NCBI GenBank assembly: GCA_029204225.1
Contig: CM055094.1
Span: 14,324,928 to 14,388,927, forward strand
DNA: 64,000 nt
Origin: Diphasiastrum complanatum
Lineage: Eukaryota; Streptophyta; Lycopodiopsida; Lycopodiales; Lycopodiaceae
Reading direction: 5' to 3'
Part shown: positions 21,734-33,613 of the stretch, in pieces
How the letters are laid out: the number at the start of each line of letters is the position of its first letter
Position numbering within the stretch: position 1 is the stretch's first letter
The notes under the pieces: generated by a model
Seen by the model: only the letters and a program-made list of their open reading frames with translations
Database searches by the model: none
What the model was told of the DNA's origin: nothing
Translations under genes and position numbers: made by a program

Positions 21734-23060
21734 CTAAACCTGGAAAGCTGCTAACCACCAAATATTATTTTCGGACTGCACAATGAAATCAAGACTTTCC
21801 GAGTTTATCGTATTTCTTAATGCTCCATTTATAAGTGTAAAACTAACCCTTTCTAGCTTTTGTCCCTTTATTACTTCTAATTCATCTAACTTGAGAACTA
21901 ATATCAATTTTTCAACACTTTCATTTGTGATTCCATAAAACTTTACAATAAATCTCAGTAAATAATTCAGATCTACAAACATATTGTTGGTGGAATCATA
22001 TGACAAAGTGCCATGTTCTGAGTTATAGATTTCATTGATATGGTAAGGAATACCAATGATGTTTTGTAATCCTTGTTTAACACATCCCTTTCTAATTTGA
22101 TTTAAAAGGGCCGGGGAATAGAAATATTTTTTATATGTACTTGTCCAAATGCCTCTTTGATAATTTTAAACATTGTGTCGTATGCATCCGTACTAATACT
22201 AGAATAATCACATGCTCCTTGTATCAATTTTTGGTCAATAATCTTGCCGACTTTGCCCATAAGGGCCTTTGCAATCTTAGACTTGATTCAAGAATATCAT
22301 TGATTTCCCAGTAGACTTGGCTGTAAGTACTGCACTCAAAGACTTTCCAATCATGTCCTTGTCTTTCAGATTTTGATTGGTGACTAAAGTTGATCTACAA
22401 AATAAAAATAAGATTTAGATAAAAAGAATTCACAATCATTGATGTGCTAGATGAAACAAAACACATGAATAGTTTACTTGAAAGCATATATTATTTTTGT
22501 CCGTTGATCCCCACTTGATGAAAGCTCATCAATACCTTTTAAAGTAACTCTTTTTCGCTTATTGTTCAGTATTTTCTTCCGTAATGTATTTACTTAATGC
22601 ATTTATTTGACAATATGAGGTACGCAATGTTTGTACAATTCGTTTCATATTGTCATTTTCTTGGTTAAGGTTTAATATAATATTTTGCAAACGAGAATCA
22701 TCTATCTTCAAGATTTCATTCTCTTCTTTTGTTTGCAACAAAATAGTTTCTTTTTCTCTGTAGTTCGTAAGCAAACCATTCAACATATTCTCCAAATAAT
22801 GGATTTTTTTCATTGAAGTACTAATGCCATAACTTTTCAATCTTTCACAATAACCCAATAGACCATTGTGTCCTTCACACAAAACAGTATGAGTTGTGTG
22901 ACTGATCTAAAATTTGGATGTTGCATTGAGCTTGGATCTATTGGATATAGACTTCCATCAACCCATAGATCACAATGTTTCCTGTTCTCCGTCCTGTGAT
23001 CCATGATTTGGTGAGCTAGTAAGGTGGATCCTTTCAAGAAAAATTTCGACAGTGGAGCAA
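21734..23060 (-). pseudogene. Unidentified decayed coding region with a coiled coil
   Basis: Minus-strand pieces read in order. First is a segment at 23060-22837 with LPTEFAPLSKFFLKGSTLLA and KHCDLWVDGSLYPID. Next is 22882-22559, a strong heptad pattern (KIHYLENMLNGLLTNYREKE and beyond). A short frame around 22250-22080 reads KALMGKVGKIIDQKLI. The last is 22006-21734 with NNMFVDLNYLLRFIVKFYGI. The pieces sit in different frames with stops between. I do not recognise the family. It could be a degraded host gene with introns or a DNA transposon. The 21565-21733 gap holds nothing visible. Confidence 0.35.
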
Positions 23061-23190
23061 ATTCTGTGGGAAGATCAATGTAGAGATGCTACTTAGACAT
23101 CTTAATAATCGATATATTAATCTAGTAGAAAACCAAATTGTTATATATCTTGCAAGCTATTAAAACTCGTCCTAATAAGAAAAAAATTTC

Positions 23191-23440
23191 AACTGCAAAA
23201 GTTTGAAATGACCTTGGTGCTCTATTTTATCCAACACACTCCATGTTTCTTGCTTTATATGCAAAATCAAAGCTTTGCAGTTATGAGCAAAATACTTTTT
23301 TAATAGATGTGTTTTGAAATTGCAAATTTTTGAATTGCAAAAGTTTGAAATAACCTTGCCGCTCCTTTTGATCCAACACACTCCATATTTTCTGAATTGC
23401 AAAAATTTAGATTCACGTTGGTGCTCATTATGTATCCAAA
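23191..23440. repeat. ~62 bp repeat, three copies
   Basis: Copies at about 23191-23250, 23331-23392 and 23393-23440 share GCAAAAGTTTGAAAT, CTTGSYGCTC and ATCCAACACACTCCAT. The last two are adjacent. The first is separated by about 80 bp. Confidence 0.75.
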
Positions 23441-23860
23441 ATATTCAGAGTTTTTTTCCATGATATTCAGATCATAAGACTGTTTTCCTTTGATGTGAAC
23501 GCTATGAGTAGATGGAAAGAAAACTTTGGGCAATACACTTTGCATTTACACGAGAAGTCATGTTAGTTAATGGTAGAAAATAGAATCTTGAAGTATGGAC
23601 CCCATGCGTTGTGGCTACCCAACTTCCAGTTAACTACACGCGTTACTAGTGAGGTCAAGTCATCGGAGTTGTGCGGGCAGACCAGAAACTCGGTCGGAGT
23701 TTCAAAATCTGACGGCTGGTAGCCGAATGTTACTACTATTATAGGAAAAATCAATCAAGGGCAGATACTTCTTCCAATGAGATTGATTTGTTGTTCGTCA
23801 AGAGAGAGGAGCTTGGACCTTCAATAAAGTTCAAAGCGTCAGGAGAATCTGATAGGTCGG

Positions 23861-25153
23861 CTACATGGGAACTGCGCTTTCCTTTGAGGTCTTGAAATTG
23901 ATCTTCATGAAGATGACACCCCGACTAGTAAATATCTTTGACTCGATGGGATCAAATAACTTGTAGGCTTGATCTGAAGTAGTGTAGCTGATGAAAACAC
24001 ACTTGATACTCTGGAAGTCAAGCTTCTTCCTGAGATCACAAGGAATCTGTGCAAAAGCAGTACATCCAAAAACTCGTAAGTTTGATAAAGAAGGTTTGGT
24101 ACCTGTCCAAACTTTGAATGGTGTTTTATCTAAGAGGCCTTTAGTGGAACATCTGTTCTGAATATAGGTTGTTGTTGAAAGAGCTTCAGCCCAGAAGCAC
24201 TTCGGAAGTGTCGCATGTGATAACATGCACTTTGCCGATTCAACTAAGGTTCTGTTCTTTCTCTCAGGAAGACCATTTGATTGAGGCGAATAGGAAGTGA
24301 TGTATTGTTGCTCAATGTCGTTGTTAAGGCAATAATCCTTGAATTTGTTGGAGATGTATTCTCCCCCGTTCTGACCTCAGTGCTTTGATTCGTTTGCCAG
24401 TTTGATTCCTAGCATGCACTTTGAATTGTCTAAATTTGATGAAAGCCTTTGATTTTTGTTTAATGAAATAAACAATTGTTCTTCTGGAAAATTTGTCAAT
24501 AAAGGTAATGAAACACTTTGCATCCAGCAATGAATGAGTTTGCATAGGTCCACATATATTTGTATGAACAACATCTAACAGATCTTTTGCTGCATGCATA
24601 TGGTTTGATCTAAAAGGAATCTGCTTTCCAAAAATGCAGCTATGACAGACAGGGGAAGATCGACCTTACCAGAAGGATAGTCGAGATCAAGGACCATGGA
24701 TTGTCTGGACATGTTCATAATAGATGCATGATTCAAGTGTCTTAAGCGATGATGCCATAGTAATGCTTTATTAGCTAGAACAAAAGTTTTCAAGGCTTGA
24801 CTAGACTCAGAATAGTAATGTGCCAATCTATATAAGTAACTCTGCCTCTTGCCGAGTGCAAGGATCTTATTACTCCTATCAACTATTTTGCATTGATCAG
24901 ATTCAAATTCTACCTTATGACCTAAATCTGTAACTGATAACAGATTTGTAGAGAGTTTAGGAACATATAAGACCTTTGATAGTAATTTGAATTGATCATG
25001 CTGGAATTGCAATCTTACAGTACCTTCAACTTCAATAGTGTGAGTACTATTGTCACGAAGATGAACAAATTTCTTTGTGTTGTAAGGAGGGTAGGAGATG
25101 AAGATCTCATGTTGATTGGTCATATGTTGAGTTGCTCCAGAATCCAGAAACAA
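23861..25153 (-). pseudogene. Copia protease/GAG-pre-integrase/integrase fragment
   Basis: From 25153 downwards: MFLDSGATQHMT (copia protease D-S-G-A), VLYVPKLSTNLLSVTDL, LLWHHRLRHLNHASI (GAG-pre-integrase H-R-L-x-H), then integrase with VHTNICGPMQTHSL and FITFIDKFSRRT. After frameshifts comes the integrase end ML..ATLPKCFWAEAL...TYIQNRC...RVFGCTAF. It stops at 23861 before RT, and gag is missing at the other end. Several frameshifts (about 24575 and 24330-24230) show that it is dead. Confidence 0.9.
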
Positions 25154-26338
25154 TCCCTAGAGAATTTTTCTCAACTCAGTGCAACGAATAGGTCCTTATA
25201 ATAGAATCTTACTCATCACTTCACCTCTCCTTTTAAAAAGAAATTTCCAATTTCTTACAAAAGTTTCTTGGAGAGATGACAAATGAAAATCTCAGAATCG
25301 TGAAAAGTCAATAGTAAGTGCCTTCCAAATAGGATTAACTCTATTATACACATGACTTTTCTTCTAAGTATTCTCAATACGAGTGATAGTAACTATCATC
25401 TATTTGAGCTCTATCTGTGCATAAGCCGAGATTAAAAAATTGAAATACCAACATCTTGGGACATTTCAAATTCCACTAAACAGTCCTTCATAAAAGAATT
25501 CCCATGCTGGAAGGATCATATGAATTTTAGTGTGAGGTCCATATTTGAGAAACTCAAAAGAAGTAAGGGTTCATTAAAAGGTGAAAAATAGCTTTTGAGA
25601 GTTTCTGATTTGCAATTTATGAAATACCATTGAGGGATCCGGATCTATATCTCATAACCTCTCCAAATACCCTAACCAAATGTTTCCATGGGGAATGAAT
25701 GGTACTCTTGCTATTGAATGATCATCCTCCCTTTTGGCATGTATCATTATTGCATCCATTCTCATTTTTATATCACAATTTTCAGTAACAATTAGGGTCA
25801 ACTCATGGTCCTATAGATATCCAATATGAATTCAACTTAATGAACTCACTAACCGGAATTACGTAGTTTCCACACAAGAATTTTTCAAAAAATCCAAATT
25901 ACATAATACAAACACATTCACTACCTCAATGTCCATCTCTTCCTCCTTTAGAAATTTACGGTTCCACGAAACCTCAGACACATAGCAAATGTAAAGAATA
26001 AACCATTTTTTTTCCGTTTTGATAACTAGCTTTTAGCATTACATCAAAAAGTTCTAACGATTTAGAATCTCCAATGAAAGAACATAACCAAAAAAAATCC
26101 ATAACATGGATACGGTAACCCTTTGACTGTATTTGGCAACCAAAAAATCCACTCATTCTAACGGTTCCTTCATTAGCAACAACCAAACTTATATTCACAA
26201 GTACTTGCCACAAGCTTATGTTCAAGATGTTTGTAATGATCGAAGCCAGTGTGAACACAACTGAGCCATCCATATTACTGATAGAAACCTGAAAAAAAAG
26301 ACACCAGTACAATTTAGCTCAATTTATTGGGAAAATTT
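25154..26338. other. Unassigned sequence
   Basis: AT-rich. One minus-strand open frame of 113 codons (25974-26312) with hydrophobic stretches has no recognisable family. Otherwise nothing seen. Confidence 0.4.
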
Positions 26339-26784
26339 GTTAGAAACCAGTTTGATTTGATTCATTTTATGTAAGCTCTAATTGTGATATTGTAATTAAT
26401 GTACAATTCATTAGATTTATTGTATTTGTTTGTTATTGGGACTATCATCATCTTAGTCGAGCAATGATCTCGTAGATGGCTACTTGGGTTAGTCGAGTAG
26501 CCACGCATAGAAAAATTAGCATGTACAGAGCTATATACAATATATGCTATACTCAAGGGTATGTCTCGAATTTGTCGGTCGAATTTGGCCATATCAGGCC
26601 CTAGGTGGTAGGCCAACTTTAGGACACTTGTCTTTTCATGCAGATTGTGAGTTCCTATATGTACAGTTTTCTTTGTTATACATAAAGCTTTTGTTGTGCC
26701 ATCTTTGAGAGCTTGTGAGGAGTGGCTATGGTGATTGATTGATGTGATCTGCATACTGCACTAGATCCTTATAGGATTTTAACA
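26339..26784 (+). mobile_element. Copia 5' LTR (446 bp)
   Basis: Starts TGTTAGAAACC, ends GATTTTAACA, with TG...CA termini, and abuts a primer-binding site at 26785. No matching 3' LTR is in the window. Confidence 0.7.
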
Positions 26785-26800
26785 TGATATTAGAGCATCA
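26785..26800 (+). other. Degenerate primer-binding site
   Basis: TGATATTAGAGCATCA compares with the initiator-Met consensus TGGTATCAGAGCATCA with two mismatches, directly after the LTR. Confidence 0.75.
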
Positions 26801-28506
26801 GGGTGATGCAGGTGTGCACGATGCAGTGGAGCTATGGGATAGCGTCTTTCACAAGGAAAAATAGCACTCAAAGCGTCTCAAGAGAGAGGACTCCATATGG
26901 GTATCGGTTGTCTGGATGGAAAGAGACATCAAAGTTCCTTCGATCGGAGCTTTGAGGAAGATCAGAATGATCGTCTAAGGTGAAATTCGGGGAGAATTCA
27001 CGGAGAAATTGCTCAAAACAATGTATTGCTTCAAAAAGTGGGACATAAAGGTAGTCAGAACTCTTTGAGTACTCCGTCAATTGGAAAGCGGAGTGGATCA
27101 GAATGGGCTACAAGGTAGTGGTAACTCAGGGCTGAGTGGATTTTGAAATCCATTTAAAGTGGGAGGAGAAAGCGGCGGTTCAGCGAACTAGCCATGGTGG
27201 CTTAGTTTTTGGGGAAAACGGAAAGGTACGGATCTTTCTTCGTACTCAACGGATTTGAATACTATAAATTGCTACCTAGCATTAAGTGAAAAAGGCCAAG
27301 TGATTGCCAAAAGGGCAGGATCAGCCATGAAACAATCTGTGAGCAATTGTCCATCTTCTCAATTATATAAAAAATAACAGCTAGGGCTTACATAGGAAAG
27401 TGTTGGATCTTTCCACATACATAAGCCTTTTTGGATTTGTCAAGCCACGGAGTTGGGTGCCATAGTGCTATGGAATCAATGCCTAGAAGCCATGAGCAGC
27501 TATGAAGGATTGAAAGAACTGTTCATCTCTAAGTTATGGAGATTTTGTTTGAGCTGGGATTTTTCCAGGCAAAAACCATTATTCCATTTCTGTAGAGAAC
27601 AAAATCTGGACTTATAAATGGTTGTATGGAGGCGCCTTAGCCAAGCGAGGCTGATGGTAGAGGGCCATGCGCAGCCGTGGACTGTCCAACAAGTTGCAGC
27701 GGGGGTGGCCATAACTAGCATAAGGAGCTGGGAAAGCAACAAAGAAGAAGAAAGGAGGAGATTATAGCTCGCAGGCCAGCGCACGCATCCATTCAAGGTG
27801 GTCATGTAGTGGTTTGAGGTGTATCGCAACTATAAGAAGTGGGCTTCAACATGGAAATAGCATTGAAACCCTTGGATATGGCCAAGTATCAGTCAATGGC
27901 CAGGATTGACATCTCAAGGAGCAATCTGGACTATAAAAAGTAGATGCACCACCGGATGATGGGTGAAATGGCTCGAAGGGCATAGAAGTGCAAAGGACAC
28001 TTCTTCTTCATTTAAAATTTCATTCTGAATTTGAGTGAAGGGAACCGAAGTTCAAAGTGGACTTTACTTCATTAAAAATCTTCATTTTGAAGATACAATT
28101 CATTTTTACAAGGCATTTTGGTCTTGGGCCTAACTAAGGCTAGAAGGCAATTATTTTGGCTATCCTTGGGCCAAAATGACCATTGAAACTGGCTACTCGG
28201 AGCCAATGGACAAAGCGACGAAACATGTTTTGGGGGGTTCTAGTCACCATTCCATCGAGTAGAGTGCAGGTGACCTAGTGATGGGCTACATCACTATTTG
28301 GGTATCGTAGGGCCAAATTTGGAGCAATTTTTGGCTGGTGAAACCTGTTACAATGTGGTACAACGAGGCATTATCCCTTCGGAATCATTATTACTTACTT
28401 CTAATAGGGTAACAGGGTATTTGGAAGTGGTAAATGCGGTATGGGGACGAATGATAGTGGAATTGTGTGGAGAAAGCTAGTTTTGGCGACAGAAGTGCAG
28501 TTTTGC
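26801..28506 (+). other. Unassigned interior after the copia LTR
   Basis: I recognise no gag or pol motifs in this stretch, although it should have been the interior of the copia element. It may be an old leader plus unrelated insertion. Confidence 0.4.
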
Positions 28507-28722
28507 TCAGTGGTTACACAGATGCAAGTTGGGCAGGAGATGTAGACACTCGTAAATCCACTTCCGGATTTACATTTTTTCTCAACAATGGTCCAGTTTC
28601 CTAGAACAGTCGCAAATCAGAGTATATCGCAGTCTCTCAAGCTACAAAGGTTGCAGTACTGTAGAACACAAGATATGACAGCAGATATTTTTACCAAAGC
28701 ATTAAGTTTGCAATTATTCTCC
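28507..28722 (+). pseudogene. Copia RNase H fragment with internal deletion
   Basis: Reads LSGYTDASWAGDVDTRKSTS and then a stop (TAG) where VSWNS would be expected. After KSEYIAVSQA a gap skips most of RNase H, and QDMTADIFTKAL follows in another frame. Both the start (Y-T-D-A-S-W-A-G-D) and end (M-x-A-D-I-F-T-K-A-L) motifs are diagnostic of copia. Confidence 0.88.
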
Positions 28723-28779
28723 TTCTTACTAATCGACTAATCGGTTTTAATCTTCATCCATTGTTTATCCAGTTCTGCG

Positions 28780-29060
28780 AATTTTCCCGTGTTTATACAG
28801 TCTGCAGAATTACATGTGTTTTTACACAGTCTGTAGAAATACACGGAGTTTGAAACAATGTCGCATTTTTCGCCTATCAGAAATCCCTTATAAAAATGCA
28901 GTGTCGCCTTTTTTGCATTTTTCTCGTGACAGGAATCACAAGTAAAAATGCAATGTCACATTTTTAACATTTTGCTAAGTGCCTCAAATGTTAAGGAAAT
29001 GAATCTGGCAAAGTGTGAGGCAACCCTGAATCAGATTTAAGGGCATTGTCGCATTTTTCA
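28780..29060. repeat. Dispersed short repeats
   Basis: CAGTCTGYAGAA with TACAYG recurs at about 28798 and 28829. AATGTCGCATTTTT-like units recur four times (about 28858, 28900, 28950 and 29046), interleaved with CCTATCAGAAATC/GACAGGAATCAC. Confidence 0.55.
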
Positions 29061-29155
29061 TATTTTTCACAAAAATTTGACACTTTCAAGCTTGAACTCT
29101 CTTGAGCATTCTAGCTCAGTCTTTTAGAGATTTATTTTAGAGTTGCTATTGCGCT

Positions 29156-29248
29156 TGGCATTTTGCATTTATGAGCTACATACTTGCATGGTACAACGTT
29201 TGTAGCAAGCCAAGAAATCAATATGGATTTGTTTTTCCAATTTTAACA
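29156..29248 (-). mobile_element. Truncated 3' LTR of copia-1
   Basis: About 93 bp nearly identical to 34315-34407. Similarity stops abruptly at about 29156, where unrelated sequence begins. Confidence 0.9.
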
Positions 29249-29262
29249 CTCCTCCTAAAAAA
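29249..29262 (-). other. Polypurine tract of copia-1
   Basis: Minus strand TTTTTTAGGAGGAG immediately before the LTR start TGTTAAAATT. Confidence 0.85.
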
Positions 29263-29266
29263 TAAT

Positions 29267-30715
29267 CTATATTGATTTGAACATGGATCTTGGTATAACT
29301 CCAAGATTGGCTCTATGCTTGATGAAAGAACTTTTTCTCAAAGGTTTGGTGAGCATATCAGCAATGCAAGATGATGTGTCGATGTGCTCCATATTGATTT
29401 CCCCTCCAATGAGCTTCTCTCTCACGAAGTGATGTGCAACTTCGATATGCTTGCTCCTTGCATGGAATATTGGGTTGTTCGCAAGGTCTTGGGCTAAAAT
29501 GTTGTCACACATGATCATAGGTAGATCCTCTTCCAAGATTATCTTTAGTTCCACTAGTAACCTCTTGATCCAAAGCACTTCCTTTGTTGTTGTAGTGAGT
29601 GCCTTGTACTCAGCTTCGCATGATGAGAATGATACAGTATCTTGCTTTTTGGAAAGCCAAGATATCAAGTTTCCTCCAAGATATATGACATAAGCACTTG
29701 TACTTTTGCGTCTGCTCTATCACTTGCAATCCGAGTCAGAATAACCAATGATAGAAAGATCTTCACTTATATACAATAAACCATAATCAAAAGTTGAAGA
29801 TATATATCTAAGCACTCTCTTGGTCATTTTCCAATGATAGATAGTAGGATTTTGCATAGCCTGGCTCAACTTATGAACACTAAAGCTTATGTCAGGTCTA
29901 GTTATTGTGAGCCAAATTAAGGAGCCTATAAGACTTCTAAAAAGTGTGATGTCCACGAAGGATCTTTCATCACCTTTGTTAGAATCCTTTACATTTTGCT
30001 CCATAGGTGTTTCTATACTCTTACAATTCAACATATCGAACTTCTTTAACATTGAAAGAGCATACTTGGATTGACTTATAAAAGCTTTATCTTTAAGAAA
30101 GTCAATCTCTAAACCTAGAATATAGTGAATTTTTCCAAGATCTTGCATCTTGAACTCTTTTCCAAGTGTAATCTTGGTTTCCTCAACTAACTTGATACTA
30201 CTTTCTGTAAGAATGATATCATCAACATAAATGAGAAGAATGACAATATCTTTATCAAAAAACTTGACATATAAGTAAGGATCATAGTTACTAAGATTAA
30301 ATCCTAGTGACTCAAGAAAGGTGTTAAGTCGAGAATACCATGACCTTGGAGCTTGCTTCAATCCATATAAACTTTTGAAGAGCAAGCAAACTTTTTCTTT
30401 ATCATGGATGAACCCAATAGGCTGATCCATATAAATCTCTTCTTCTAGATACCCATTCAGAAATGCATTAGAGACATCTAGTTGAAGAACTTGCCAATTG
30501 AAAAAACAAGCAAGAGAAATTATGATTCTGATTGATACCATCTTTGCAACTGGGGCAAAGGTCTCCTCATAATCAAGTCCGTAAACTTGAGCAAAACCTT
30601 TAGCACAAAGCCTAGCCTTGTACTTGTTGATTGTGCCATCTTGATTATACTTGACTCGAAAAAACACTTGCAACCAATGATGTGCTTGTTGGATGGAAGA
30701 TCCACAAGTTCCCAT
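29267..30715 (-). pseudogene. Copia-1 reverse transcriptase and RNase H
   Basis: RT at 30715-29720 is intact through its core: KARLCAKGFAQVYGLDYEET, VLQLDVSNAFLNGYLEEE, SLYGLKQAPRSWY, and the catalytic LLIYVDDIILTE. RNase H begins GYSDSDCK and meets two consecutive stops (TGA TAG near 29718), then continues in frame to ISWLSKKQDTVSFSSCEAEY, MIMCDNILAQDLANNP, RSKHIEVAHHFVRE and IADMLTKPL, ending at 29267. The stops remove RNase H from any polyprotein, so the copy cannot transpose by itself. Decay is otherwise light. Confidence 0.95.
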
Positions 30716-30736
30716 GTCTTATTGGCCATCAAAGCT

Positions 30737-31952
30737 TCACATTCCTCCTTCATGGTACCATTCCTTCGAGTTGAGTGCATCATATACATCCTTCGGCTCC
30801 TCATGAGAAATAAAATAGGCATAATTAGTGGAGTTGATTTCCACTTGCTTGCCTCTATCTTCATAGGTAAGCCTTCTAGGCTCGGATCTTTCTCTTTGAG
30901 ATCTCCTTGGTGAAAAGATTCGAGGTGACTCCTCCTCAATTCTCGGCCCCATATCTCCATGATAATCTTCAAGGGTGATGATTGGAGTATCTTTATAAGA
31001 ATCTTTGAACTCAGCCTTCTCAAGAATGTATTTTTGATCTTCATGGAATATAACATCTCTACTCTCAATTGTAGTTGAGGTAGAGGGAACATATATTCTG
31101 TAAGCTTTCTTGTTAGATGCATATCCAATCATGATCCCTTTAATAGAATTAGGATCATCTCTTTTCCTTGTTTCCAAGGGCACATTAACACAACCAAAAA
31201 CTCTAAGGTGATCTACCTTAGGTTTTTTCTTAAACAAGACTTCAAAAGGTGATTTTCCAGCAAGTGCATTGTGAGGTAATCTATTGCACAATTTATAGAT
31301 TCACCCCAATAATCAATAGGCAAAGAAGTTACTACTCGAATTGTTTTAGCACATTCACATAAAGATCTATTTTTCCTCTCAGCTACTCCATTTTGAGATG
31401 GAGAATAAGCACAAGAAAACTCTCTCTTTATTCCTTCACCTTCACAGTACTCATGAAACTTGTTGGAGATGTATTCACCTCCTCCATCACATCTTAAAGT
31501 TTTAACTTTAAAATAAATGTTTCTCAACATAAGCTTTGAGGATTAGGAAGTGATAAAAAACCATTGCCTTTGAAGAAAGTAGATACATCTAGGTATATCT
31601 AGTAAAGTCATCAATAAAGGTGACAAAACACCAATACTTTTAGAAGAGGAAAAATGTACATCTGAGTGTATAAGCTCCAAAGGATGAGTAGTCTTTATAA
31701 AAGACTTCTGATATGGGTTTCTGTGTAACTTTGCAATGGCACAAGCCTCACAAGACTTGAAATCTTTAGAAAGAGATTTTGCATAGAAGACATAGATTTA
31801 AAGTTAGGATGACCCAACCTTCTATGCCACAGCTCCTCCTTAGATAACAAAGCAATTTCACAAAGGTTTGCATTCTCATAAGAATTCAACTTAAAAATTC
31901 CACCACATCTAGTTCCATCAGCAAGGATCTCATCTTTCTCTTGATAAAACAA
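30737..31952 (-). pseudogene. Copia-1 GAG-pre-integrase and integrase
   Basis: ELWHRRLGHPNFKSMSSMQN (31952-31695) is the GAG-pre-integrase H...H motif. Integrase core pieces in shifted frames include KTLRCDGGGEYISNKF (second Asp), YSPSQNGVAERKNRSL (catalytic Glu) and, at 31291-30737, ALAGKSPFEVLF...HLRVFGCVNVP with a Ser/Glu/Arg-rich tail. Frameshifts near 31290 and 31530-31690 break it. Confidence 0.92.
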
Positions 31953-32862
31953 GTATTGGAGTTGAACTTTACATCACAACCATTATCAAGCAACTTTCCC
32001 ACACTAATTAAGTTCTTTGTGAGTTTTGGAATGAAAAGAACATTAGAAAGTGCAAGAACTTTTGAAGAAGCAAGTTTCAATGGAATGTTGCCAATTACTT
32101 CTATTGGGCACTCATGATCATTATCTGTGTAGATAGATCTCTTGAGTCCTTTGAAAGGTAAGATTGAGTCAAATGACTCCTTTGAACAACACATATGTGA
32201 AGAGGCTCCACTATCTATGTACCAAGCTCCATCTTTCTTGAAGGGTCACTTCCACCATGCTCGAGTTTGTTCATCTTGGAGAGTTTATAGCTTTGTCTAG
32301 CTTCTTCAGAAATAAGAATTCCTTGGAGAGTTTCTAGATTAGGCAACTCCTCTTTAATCGCAAAAGACTGAACAAGATTATCATAATCATCTCTCAAGCC
32401 ATTCAATATGACTTGAACAAGCTCATCTTGGTTAATGGTAACACCAACACAGGAAAGCTCTCTATGTAAATCTTTAACTCTCAGAACATAGTTAAATGCA
32501 CTCTCTTCACTTCTTTGGAAACTTTGGAAAATCTGATTCCTAACAGTGAGTATTCTAGGAGTATTCTTTGCTTCATAGATGGTCTTTAGTGCATCCCAAG
32601 CTTCTTTGACTATAGTGCAAGATCCTATCTCTCTCAAAATTTCATTAGATACATTCACCTTAATGAAATGTAGAGCCATTCTAGCTCTTTTCTTGTACTT
32701 AAGAATTTCAGATTGTGCTTGAGGCTCCTCCTCAACACCAAGCACAATATCCATAACATCTTGGAGTAACAAGATAGACTCCATTTTGAACTTCCAAATT
32801 GAGTAATTAGAAGTGTTTAGTCTTTCACTGGCTTCTAGAAGATATCCTCCCTGAGATGCCAT
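31886..32862 (-). pseudogene. Copia-1 gag and protease
   Basis: gag starts at 32862 with MASQGGYLLEASERLNTSNY and SIWKFKMESILLLQDV, later SCVGVTINQDELVQVILNGL. It stops at 32215. Protease follows in another frame with GAWYIDSGASSHMC and VLFIPKLTKNLISVGKLL. The gag-protease junction lacks any C-x2-C-x4-H-x4-C zinc knuckle. The spacer is only a few dozen bases, so a deletion removed the nucleocapsid part and shifted the frame. Confidence 0.92.
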
Positions 32863-33613
32863 TTAATGAAGACTTCTTAGTTATTGGACTGAGATATGTT
32901 CGAGCTTGTTCCAATTAGACTTAAAGTTGTTGCTCTCTTTCACTATAGGTATTTTCAAGGATGTACTACCTTCCTATGTGAAACACTTGCAACTGTATTT
33001 GAGATGACTCTCAAATATTCCACAAAACAAGTTATCTAGATCAGACACACAAAGTGGATTGAGACACTTTGGCTAGTTTGAATCCTACTTTTTGGCATGT
33101 GTGAAATGCTTCAAAAGAAAACACAATTGACTCTCAGAAGGCTCAAAAGGTGTTCATTACTTCAAACTCAGTCTTGATCTTCAGTTTCTTGTGTAGTTCA
33201 GAACAAAGCAAGATTGAATCAAATCAAAATGTTGTCACTCGGATTTTGGACCTATCCCTATCCTCTTTAAGAGCTTATAACTCTTGCTAGACACATCAGA
33301 TTGATTTGGTTTCAATTTCTATGAAAAGTACAGATCATAAGCTTTCCATTAAGCTATAACATTGCTATCTTTGGATCCATAAGCAAGGAGAACAAAGGGA
33401 CTAAAAAACTCTGATTTTCACACGTGCAGAATTCCAGAATTCTGTACTACCTCTTTTCAGGTCTGAAAATTCAGTTCCAATCCGATTTGATCCACATACA
33501 CTTCAGAGAAAGGTGAGAAAAAGTGCAAAACTACTTTTTTGCTTGATTTAGCTCTCAGTTTCTTGTACAATCAGAGATGTTAGCATGCAAAGCTTAATTT
33601 GGCTCTGATATTA
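32863..33613 (-). other. Copia-1 leader and primer-binding site
   Basis: Non-coding leader. The primer site on the minus strand is ATAATATCAGAGCC at about 33600-33613, a degenerate form of TGGTATCAGAGCC next to the LTR end. Confidence 0.75.
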
